From assembly GCF_948329515.1 (NCBI RefSeq), contig NZ_CAOJCN010000011.1:1-64000 (forward strand): a stretch of DNA of 64,000 nucleotides, written 5' to 3'. Below the pieces are notes generated by a model, which made no database searches, was not told the origin of the DNA, and saw only the letters and a program-made list of their open reading frames with translations. The stretch comes from Cohnella rhizoplanae (GTDB taxonomy: Bacteria; Bacillota; Bacilli; Paenibacillales; Paenibacillaceae). Both the position numbers and the translations under genes were made by a program. Below, piece after piece: positions 25,837-32,961 of this stretch. The number at the start of each line of letters is the position of its first letter. Position 1 is the stretch's first letter.

Positions 25837-26944
25837 AGCGAGACGATCGCAGATATTCGAAAAACAGCGGCCTCCGCATGAAGCGCTCGACCTCCCGCGG
25901 GTCGCCGGAGGAGGCGCAGGCGAGCAGCAGCTTCGTCAGCGCGGCCTCTGCCGAGATGTCCTCCAGCGGGATGCCGCCGGCCTCGGTCAGCAGCGAGGCG
26001 GAAGCATACATGTCGCCCTCGGGACTGCGCATCGGCACGAGGTAGACATCGACCCCGCGCTCTTTGCAGTACGAGACGAACGACGCGAGCGAACGGCTGG
26101 CCTCGCCTTCCCGCGCGTTGGCGGTGCCCGAGTGGTACGTGTCGTGCAGGACGGCCCGCGGCGCGCGGCGCGTGAAGTCGAAGATGCGGTAATCGAGGCC
26201 GGGATAAGGCTTGATATACAGCACCGGCGGCCACTCGCCGTCCAGAGCGGGCGGTGCCGGAGGCGGCATCCGCGAGGCCTGGCCGGCCTGCGCGTGCGGC
26301 GTTTCCGCGCGGCGGGCGAGCTGCTCCGCGGTCGGGTTGACGGGATGCGCGTTAGGCGCGAAGCGCCCGTCCCGCATATGCCCGAACGGCTCGCCGTAAA
26401 GGGCTTCGAACTGGTCGGTGAACGGGACCGCCTGCGTGATGCGCGTCCCCAGGTAGACGACCGACTCGCCTAGCGCGTTGCCGAACAGGGTGAACACCCC
26501 GGGCAGGCCGGCATTCGCGATGAATTCGACCGAGGCCGAGAAGTTGGCGAGGCCGTTGCTCCTGGGGTCGTCCAGCGGATAGTTGGCGGCCGTGAGCACG
26601 ATCGGGATCGGCGCGTCGCAGCACAGGTAGGACAGCATCGCCGACGAGAACGAGAGCGTGTCCGAGCCGTGCGTGACGATGACGCCCGCATACCCGCCAT
26701 CGTAGGCCGCGCGCACAGGCGCGGCGAGCTTCGCCCAATCGCCTGGCACGAGATTCTCGCTGAGCAGGTTGATCGGCTGCGCCGTCTCGAACGAGACCTC
26801 GACGGTTTCCGGAATTTGGGCATACTGCTCCATGAGGAAGTAGGAGCCGAACGCGTCGACGTCGATGCCGTGCGCGCCGCGGCGGCTTCCGATGGTGCCG
26901 CCGGTGAAGATGACGAGAATTTTAGCGGGCAAGAGAGCAGACAT
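25835..26944 (-). CDS. L-asparaginase family protein
   Basis: This 369-residue enzyme hydrolyses asparagine to aspartate and ammonia. Both catalytic threonine blocks are present: FTGGTIGS (13-20) and THGSDT (91-96). There is no signal peptide, so it is cytosolic. The length exceeds type I asparaginases by roughly 30-40 residues; the extra sequence is mainly a Pro/Ala-rich segment near residues 220-240. The gene stands alone. In the same window asnA encodes the reverse reaction, with no sign of joint control. Confidence 0.85.
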   Translation of the reverse strand: MSALLPAKILVIFTGGTIGSRRGAHGIDVDAFGSYFLMEQYAQIPETVEVSFETAQPINLLSENLVPGDWAKLAAPVRAAYDGGYAGVIVTHGSDTLSFSSAMLSYLCCDAPIPIVLTAANYPLDDPRSNGLANFSASVEFIANAGLPGVFTLFGNALGESVVYLGTRITQAVPFTDQFEALYGEPFGHMRDGRFAPNAHPVNPTAEQLARRAETPHAQAGQASRMPPPAPPALDGEWPPVLYIKPYPGLDYRIFDFTRRAPRAVLHDTYHSGTANAREGEASRSLASFVSYCKERGVDVYLVPMRSPEGDMYASASLLTEAGGIPLEDISAEAALTKLLLACASSGDPREVERFMRRPLFFEYLRSSR

Positions 26945-27004
26945 CCTTTCCTTGCTTGATTGCGTAAGATAAGACAGGGCGCAGGTCAGGCGCGCGCCGG
27001 CCGG

Positions 27005-28051
27005 TCAGAAGCTCGCCCAGATATCCGCGAGCGGAATGTCCGCCCGGGCCATGACTTCGTCGGCGGCTCCGTAGTACATGCGGACCGTGTCGCCCGCCAG
27101 GATCACCCCGCAGGAGAAAACGACTTTGCCGAAGAACCCGTTCACCTCGTAATCCGCTTCGGGTGCCAGGATCGGCACGCGCGAGCGGGCCAGCACGATG
27201 CCCGGGTCCTCAAGGTCCAGCAGCGCGGCGCCCATGCAGTACCGGCTGTCCGCGTCGGCGCCGTGATAGAGCACGAGCCAGCCGCGCTCGGTACGGAGCG
27301 GCACGGCGCCGCCGCCGATGCGGCCGCCGTCCCAGTGGCCGGGCCGCAGGCCCATCAGGTAGCGGTGTCCGCCCCAGTGCAGCAGGTCGGGCGACTCCGC
27401 CACCCACATCTCGGGGGCGCCGATCGACCGCGGCACGGGACGATGAAGCATATAATATTTGCCGCCGATGCGCTCGGGGAAAAACATCGCGTCCTTGTTC
27501 TCCGGCGGCAGGATCATGCCGAGCCGCTCGTAGGAGACGAAGTCCCGGGTCGTCGCGAGTCCGACGCCGACGCCTCGGGAGCTGACCGCGCTGTAGGTAA
27601 TATAGTAGGTGTCGCCCATCTGCGTAATGCGCGGATCCTCGATCCCCCAGGCTTCGGCCTCTCCCTCCGGGAACAGCGCGGGCGACTCGTCCACGACGAA
27701 GCGCTCGCCGTCCCGGCTGCGGGCGACGCGAAGGTGCGACATCGACGTCAGATAGGCATAGGAACCGTCGCGCCCCTTAATGACGCGCGAATCGCCGAAG
27801 TCGTAGTTCGGATCGTCCGCCGACAGACGGACGAGCTCCAGCCGCTTGCCCTGCTCGTCCAGCATCGGCACCAGCACGGCGCCGGACTCGGGCTGCAGCG
27901 GCATCTCGGCTACGCGCAGCAGAAGGATGACTTCGCCGCCGAGCTCGGCGACGCCGGCATTGAAGGCGCCGACCACCTGCAGATCCGGGCGGGAAGGCTT
28001 GACGTGACCGACGGTCACGACCGGATTGCCCGACATGCGTAAGACTGCCAT
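27005..28051 (-). CDS. Glycoside hydrolase family 130 (mannooligosaccharide phosphorylase-like)
   Basis: The 348-residue protein is a five-bladed propeller enzyme of GH130, which phosphorolyses beta-mannosidic linkages in short oligosaccharides inside the cell. Recognised blocks are LTSMSHLRVARSRDGERF, WGIEDPRIT with the catalytic Asp, and PPENKDAMFFPERIGGKYYM. Whether it prefers mannobiose, mannosyl-glucose or N-glycan fragments cannot be read from the sequence. It fits with the GH26 mannanase at 39.7 kb. GGGGTGAG precedes the ATG at 28051. Confidence 0.9.
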   Translation of the reverse strand: MAVLRMSGNPVVTVGHVKPSRPDLQVVGAFNAGVAELGGEVILLLRVAEMPLQPESGAVLVPMLDEQGKRLELVRLSADDPNYDFGDSRVIKGRDGSYAYLTSMSHLRVARSRDGERFVVDESPALFPEGEAEAWGIEDPRITQMGDTYYITYSAVSSRGVGVGLATTRDFVSYERLGMILPPENKDAMFFPERIGGKYYMLHRPVPRSIGAPEMWVAESPDLLHWGGHRYLMGLRPGHWDGGRIGGGAVPLRTERGWLVLYHGADADSRYCMGAALLDLEDPGIVLARSRVPILAPEADYEVNGFFGKVVFSCGVILAGDTVRMYYGAADEVMARADIPLADIWASF

Positions 28052-28177
28052 TTGACGCTCACCCCGTTTGCATCTTATTCTAACCCCATACTACTTTACA
28101 AGTACCCAATTCTCCAAGCGATGGGCCTCACGGGGAGCTCCCGGTCGCGAGGGGACGGAGATCGAGGGATTCGGCAG

Positions 28178-28939
28178 ATGGAACAATCGAGCGTACGCTG
28201 CAAGGAGATCGTGGAGATCTGCGTGCTGGCCGGCAAAATCATGCTGGAAAACGGCGGCGAGACCTACCGCGTCGAGGACACGATGATGCGGATCGCCACC
28301 GCCTACGGCGCGGAAGGACCGCAGAGCTTCGTCATGCCGACCGGCATCATGTTCGCGATCGAGGGCACGGAGAGCGCGACGCGGCTCGTCCGCATCTCGC
28401 GGCGGTCGACCAACCTGAGCAAGGTGACCGAGGTGAACGATATCTCGCGGCGCATCGCGGGCGGACATCTGCAGCCGGCGGAGGCGCGCGCGCTGCTCAA
28501 AGGCGTGGAGTGCGGCGAGCCCGTCTATCCGCTGCGGATCCAGCTCCTATTGGCGGCGTTAGCCAGCGGATGCTTCCTCATTTTGTACGAGGGGACGTGG
28601 TCCGACATGCCGGCGGCCATGCTGTGCGGAGGGACGGGGTTCTGGCTGCTCGGATGGATGACGCGTCTGAGCTCGATCCGGCTGTTCGGCGAGTTGATCG
28701 CGGCGCTTGCCGTCGGGCTGCTGTCCTATCTGGCGGTGCGGCTCGGCGTCGGACAGCAGCACAGCACGATCATGATCGCGTCGGTCATGCCGCTCGTGCC
28801 CGGGCTGCTCATAACCAACGCGGTCCGGGACCTGATGGCGGGGCATCTCGTATCGGGCATCTCGAAGGGGGCGGAGGCGTTTCTGACCGCGTTCGCCATC
28901 GGGGCGGGCATCGGAATCGCGCTGACGTTCAATGCATAG
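28178..28939 (+). CDS. Threonine/serine exporter family protein, ThrE N-terminal part (YjjP-like)
   Basis: The 253-residue protein carries the ThrE N-terminal domain (ICVLAGKIMLENGGETYRVE, then a MPTGIMFAI block) followed by about five membrane segments. It works with the small protein encoded 15 bp downstream, which supplies the remaining ThrE half, to export small amino acids or dicarboxylates. I chose ATG 28178 because similarity starts there; a longer frame to 28052 is implausible. It is divergent from GH130. Confidence 0.88.
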   Translation: MEQSSVRCKEIVEICVLAGKIMLENGGETYRVEDTMMRIATAYGAEGPQSFVMPTGIMFAIEGTESATRLVRISRRSTNLSKVTEVNDISRRIAGGHLQPAEARALLKGVECGEPVYPLRIQLLLAALASGCFLILYEGTWSDMPAAMLCGGTGFWLLGWMTRLSSIRLFGELIAALAVGLLSYLAVRLGVGQQHSTIMIASVMPLVPGLLITNAVRDLMAGHLVSGISKGAEAFLTAFAIGAGIGIALTFNA

Positions 28940-28954
28940 GGGGGCGCGGGCGGC

Positions 28955-29401
28955 ATGATCGCAGAATACTTATCTCAATCCATCGCGAGCTTCGTGGGCA
29001 CGGCATGCTTCGGCGTTATCTTCCAGATCCCGAAGCGCAGCCTCGTCCATTGCGGCCTGGCGGGCATGGTCGGCTGGATCGTATACTACGGCCTGATCAA
29101 GGCCGACGCGGATCCGATCGCCGCGACCTGGGCCTCTGCGGTGCTGATCGGCCTCATCGCGCACTATCTGGCGATCCGCTTCAAGGTGCCGGTCACCGTG
29201 TTCAGCGTCTCGGGCATCATCCCGCTCGTGCCGGGCGGCATGGCCTACGACGCGATGCTGAACGTCGTGCAGAACGACTATCCGACGGCCATGCAGCTGG
29301 GGGCCAAGGCGTTCATGCTCTCGGGCGCGATCGCGGTCGGCCTCGTGTTCTCGGAGGTCATCAACCAGGTGTCGAAAAAGGCGCGGAAGCGCGCTTTCTA
29401 G
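28955..29401 (+). CDS. Threonine/serine exporter family protein, small subunit (YjjB-like)
   Basis: The 148-residue protein has four membrane segments and the ThrE C-terminal (DUF3815) pattern, including VFSVSGIIPLVPGGMAYDAM. It complements the preceding gene, forming a split ThrE exporter. A terminator follows. Confidence 0.88.
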   Translation: MIAEYLSQSIASFVGTACFGVIFQIPKRSLVHCGLAGMVGWIVYYGLIKADADPIAATWASAVLIGLIAHYLAIRFKVPVTVFSVSGIIPLVPGGMAYDAMLNVVQNDYPTAMQLGAKAFMLSGAIAVGLVFSEVINQVSKKARKRAF

Positions 29402-29472
29402 ACACGCTTGCACGATTCGGCCGTTTGGCCGTAAACCGGATCGGGCGCGAATGCGCCCTGCCATGATTGAAC

Positions 29473-29510
29473 AAGCCCCGAGGCTCCGCCATGATGGCGG
29501 GGCTTTTTTT
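29473..29510 (+). terminator. Intrinsic terminator of the split ThrE operon
   Basis: AAGCCCCG and CGGGGCTT arms with a T7 tail. The loop contains CCGCCATGATGG, which can extend the structure. Confidence 0.88.
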
Positions 29511-29592
29511 GCATTCTTCCGGGGCTGAGCGATGGGACTGGCGATGGGGTGGAAGCAATGGGGCGGGTTGCCTGGACCGTGGTTAGGCGCTA

Positions 29593-29664
29593 ATAGGCGC
29601 AAAAAATGAGCCTGCAGCGCGGATGGGCTGGACCGGCGACCATGTAGGCGCAAAGAGTGCGTCA
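29593..29664. repeat. Possible decayed pair of 51-bp hairpin repeats
   Basis: ATAGGCGCAAAA at 29593 and GTAGGCGCAAAG at 29644 start exactly 51 bp apart. The first can fold AGGCGCA with TGAGCCT (one mismatch); the second folds imperfectly. The period matches the three clear arrays, so they may be degenerate members, but the sequence match is weak. Confidence 0.35.
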
Positions 29665-29679
29665 TGGGGCCGCAGGCGC

Positions 29680-30831
29680 TCAAGCTTCAAACCGGATCTC
29701 GTGCCGGCAGCCCTCCGCCGCGAACGCGAGCAGGCGGGCGCCTTCCTCGCCGAGCGCTTCGCGGCCTTCGGCCGACAGCGGGGCGAACGGCTCCACGACC
29801 AGCGTCGCGTCGTCCCGCTGACGCCGGATCTCCCATTTGCCGGCGACGAAGCCGTCCAGCAGGAAGACCGGTCGCACGAGTCCGTTGGCGGTGAAGACCC
29901 GCTGCTTGTGCGCATCGGACAAGATACGGCTCCGGTCCGCGTAGGCGAGCAGCATCTGATCGAATTCGCCGAGAAAACGCGCAGGGCATGGCATATCCGC
30001 ATCGGGACGGGGCGCGTCGGGCAAGTCGAACAGCTCGGCGCCCCGCTCGTCGCGGAAGCGGACGAGAGCGGGGCCGAGCCGCCGGACGGCGTCCTGCAGC
30101 TTGGTGAGGCCGGACCAGGCCTGCATGTCCTTGACCGAGGCAGGGCCGAAGGCGGCCAGGTAGCGCACGACGAGCGCCTCTGCCGTGCAGCCCGGCTCCT
30201 CCGGCAGGCCGGTCCAGGCATCGAGAGGCGCGTGCAAGGCCTGCCCGCTCAGGCCCCATAGGCCGCGGGGAGGCACTTGCGCGAGCGGCACGCGGGCGCG
30301 GACCGCGGCGGCGAGCGCCTCGGGATCGCGATCCGGCCAGCGCTCGGCCAGGCGCGCGCCCAGCTCGGCGAAGCTCAGCGGCCGCTCGGCCGTCCATTCG
30401 CGCCCCAAGGCCGCGATCGCGTCGGCATCCGCGCCGGCGAGCCGCTTGCCGAAGGCGCCGGCCAGGCCACGCTCCTGCACGGGCTGGAGCAGCGGCCGCA
30501 GCGCCAGGGCATCCCGGGCCGAGACGAGGTGCAGCGTCGCCCGCATCAAGGCGATGCGCACCGCCCGGCGGCCGACGAGAAGCTCGCCGAGCGCCGCCGG
30601 ATCGAAGCGGTCGAGCCGCGACCACAGGGCGTAGTAGGGCGCGCCGGGCGCCTGCGCCTGCAGGCCGCACAGACGCTCGATCGCCTCCAGCGCGCTCGCG
30701 GGCTGGCGTCTTAGCAGCATCTGCCTCGCAAGCAGCGCACGATTGAGCGCGCGTCGGCCGAGCAGGGGGGCGGCCGTCGACCGCGAGCGGCCGGTTTGAA
30801 TGGTTGTAGGGTCCGTCGGATGGGCATCCAT
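29680..30831 (-). CDS. AlkZ/YcaQ-like winged-helix DNA glycosylase family protein
   Basis: The 383-residue product belongs to the HTH_42 family (winged-helix, AlkZ/YcaQ), whose members remove alkylated or crosslinked bases. The catalytic QxQ motif is present at Q58-A-Q60 (CGLQAQAP). Tandem winged-helix blocks follow, with LLDGFVAGKWE near the C-terminus. ATG 30831 follows GGGAGGA; the longer frame upstream is noise. It stands alone. The exact lesion repaired is unknown. Confidence 0.82.
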   Translation of the reverse strand: MDAHPTDPTTIQTGRSRSTAAPLLGRRALNRALLARQMLLRRQPASALEAIERLCGLQAQAPGAPYYALWSRLDRFDPAALGELLVGRRAVRIALMRATLHLVSARDALALRPLLQPVQERGLAGAFGKRLAGADADAIAALGREWTAERPLSFAELGARLAERWPDRDPEALAAAVRARVPLAQVPPRGLWGLSGQALHAPLDAWTGLPEEPGCTAEALVVRYLAAFGPASVKDMQAWSGLTKLQDAVRRLGPALVRFRDERGAELFDLPDAPRPDADMPCPARFLGEFDQMLLAYADRSRILSDAHKQRVFTANGLVRPVFLLDGFVAGKWEIRRQRDDATLVVEPFAPLSAEGREALGEEGARLLAFAAEGCRHEIRFEA

Positions 30832-31112
30832 GCGAATCGTTCCTCCCGCCGAGGCTCTCTCGGCCTCGTTTATATCCCAATAATAACGCATGCTCTCTGA
30901 CAGCAGTCTGTCAGTAAGGATGCGCGAGAAAATAACGTAATAACCCGGTTCCCGAGGCGCGCGTTGCGCGGCGGCGTCGCATAACGTCGTCGCGATCGGG
31001 CCCCGGTGCCGCAATTTTTATTTCCTATACGTCGTACAAGCCCATTTTCGATCATACGATATGAATGCCCCGGTTATATAAACAAGCTGTAGCAAGGGAG
31101 TGAGCTTACACC

Positions 31113-31778
31113 TTGAGTATCCAAATGTTAATCAGTTACTTAATTTTGGGTTTAACTTTAGCCGCGCCGATCGGTCCCGTGAACTCCGCAAGATTGGACA
31201 AGGGAATCAAGAACGGTTTCTGGCACGCATGGATCGTCGGCGTCGGGTCCATGATCGCGGACGGCATCTTTATGCTGCTTATTTATTTGGGGCTGGTAGA
31301 GTTTTTGAAAATACCCGTATTCCAAACCTTTCTATGGCTTTTCGGCGCATTCGTGCTTATTTACTCGGGCGTGGAAGGAATTTTCACGTCGCATAAATTG
31401 GATATCAAACTTCATGGACAGATGCGAAAAAAAGAGTCTTTGATGCGCAGCTTCATGGTCGGATTTACAATGTCGCTTACCAGTCCGTTATCCATTCTGT
31501 TCTGGATCGGGATCTACGGCTCTATCCTGGCCAAAACGGCTTCCGCCTTTGGAACGGGCCATCTGCTCATCTACAGCAGCATGATCTTTCTGGGACTGGC
31601 GATGTGGGATATTTGCGTGGCTTTGCTCACGACAGGGTTGAGGCGGTATTTAAACGAGCGATTCCTTCGCGGGATTTCGATCCTTTCAGGTGCCTCTCTA
31701 GTCGGATTCGGGGCTTACTTTGCCGTTCAAGGCATTCGTGCTTTATTGGAATTAAGAACGCTCGCTCCAATGGGGTAA
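31113..31778 (+). CDS. LysE family translocator
   Basis: The 221-residue membrane protein has six predicted segments and the LysE/RhtB N-terminal pattern (LGLTLAAPIGPVN). It should export an amino acid or derivative. The start is TTG at 31113 with AAGGGAG upstream. GC content and codon choice (TTA, AAA, ATT used often) differ clearly from flanking genes. The next gene, asnA, is 84 bp downstream on the same strand, so export of asparagine or a related compound is conceivable. Confidence 0.85.
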   Translation: MSIQMLISYLILGLTLAAPIGPVNSARLDKGIKNGFWHAWIVGVGSMIADGIFMLLIYLGLVEFLKIPVFQTFLWLFGAFVLIYSGVEGIFTSHKLDIKLHGQMRKKESLMRSFMVGFTMSLTSPLSILFWIGIYGSILAKTASAFGTGHLLIYSSMIFLGLAMWDICVALLTTGLRRYLNERFLRGISILSGASLVGFGAYFAVQGIRALLELRTLAPMG

Positions 31779-31862
31779 CTAACTGAACGTAGGCTCATAA
31801 GATACAGGGGCAACAACGGGGCCGGTGCCTACATTCACGTTTAATTGGAGGACAACATTTTT

Positions 31863-32873
31863 ATGACGACAGGCGTTATCCCAAGCAGTTACGAGACGAA
31901 GTTGAATTTAATTGAAACCGAGAAAGCGATCAAAGCGGTGAAGGCCGTGTTCAAACGCGAGCTGAGCGAGTCCCTTCATCTGATGGAAGTATCTGCGCCT
32001 CTGATCGTAAAAAACGGGAACGGCATCAACGATGATTTGAACGGCGTTGAACGGATCGTCACGTTCGATGCGTTGGACGCGGACGATGCCCAGCTTGAGA
32101 TCGTTCAATCGTTGGCGAAGTGGAAACGCATGGCGCTCGCGAGATTCGGCTTTAAGCAGGATGAAGGCCTGTACGCCAATATGAATGCGATAAGAAGAGA
32201 CGAGAAGCAGGATAACTTGCATTCGATCTATGTAGATCAATGGGATTGGGAAAAGGTCATTGCGTACGATCAGCGTACCTTGCAGAAATTAAAAGACGAG
32301 GCGCGCAGCATTTACAAGGCGATCAAGTCCACCGAAGCCATCATTCATCAAGCCTATCCTGAGCTCGAGCCCGTACTGCCCGAGAACATTCACTTTATAA
32401 CCTCGCAGGAACTGGAAAACCTATATCCCGAGCTTCCGCCGAAGGAAAGAGAGGACCGTATAGCCAAACAATACGGTGCCGTGTTTATCATGAAAATCGG
32501 AAGCCGCCTGCTCTCGGGAGAGAAGCACGACGGCCGGGCTCCGGATTATGACGACTGGAATCTGAACGGGGATATTATACTGTGGTACCCCGTTCTCGAG
32601 CGGGCCTTTGAAGTCTCTTCTATGGGGATTCGCGTGGATAAGAACAGTCTCCTGGAACAGCTCAAACAATCGGGTGCCGAGGATCGGACGTCGCTTGCGT
32701 TTCATCGATCGATTCTGGATGAATCCCTGCCTTTCTCCATCGGAGGGGGAATCGGGCAATCCAGATTGTGCATGTTCATTTTGAAAAAAGCGCATATCGG
32801 GGAAGTGCAGGCTTCGGTATGGAACGAGGATATTTTGAGGGAGTGCAAGGAAAGAAATATTCAATTGCTGTAA
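31863..32873 (+). CDS. asnA: Aspartate-ammonia ligase (asparagine synthetase A)
   Basis: The 336-residue enzyme makes asparagine from aspartate and ammonia with ATP, using a class II aminoacyl-tRNA synthetase-like fold. Recognised blocks are IPSSYETKLNLIETEKAI at the N-terminus, SIYVDQWDWEKVI, DDWNLNGDIILWYPVL, and the C-terminal SIGGGIGQSRLCMFIL. ATG 31863 follows GGAGG; the in-frame TTG at 31845 overlaps that site. Like lysE it is relatively AT-rich compared with the surroundings. A long hairpin follows. Confidence 0.95.
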   Translation: MTTGVIPSSYETKLNLIETEKAIKAVKAVFKRELSESLHLMEVSAPLIVKNGNGINDDLNGVERIVTFDALDADDAQLEIVQSLAKWKRMALARFGFKQDEGLYANMNAIRRDEKQDNLHSIYVDQWDWEKVIAYDQRTLQKLKDEARSIYKAIKSTEAIIHQAYPELEPVLPENIHFITSQELENLYPELPPKEREDRIAKQYGAVFIMKIGSRLLSGEKHDGRAPDYDDWNLNGDIILWYPVLERAFEVSSMGIRVDKNSLLEQLKQSGAEDRTSLAFHRSILDESLPFSIGGGIGQSRLCMFILKKAHIGEVQASVWNEDILRECKERNIQLL

Positions 32874-32891
32874 GGAAATAAAATGCGATAA

Positions 32892-32934
32892 GCAAAGAAG
32901 CAGCATTCTCGGGGGGAGAGAGCTGCTTCTTTGC
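32892..32934. terminator. Hairpin between convergent asnA and sensor-kinase genes
   Basis: GCAAAGAAGCAGC and GCTGCTTCTTTGC form a perfect 13-bp stem. Its own T-rich arms could serve as terminator tract in either direction. Confidence 0.75.
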
Positions 32935-32961
32935 CTGTAGTGAACGGGCGTATGCGGCGCG

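Noticed and set aside
30832..31112. T-box or other amino-acid riboswitch ahead of the lysE-asnA pair
   Set aside because: The conserved T-box sequence and a terminator/antiterminator pair are not visible; the region shows only GC-rich hairpin potential.
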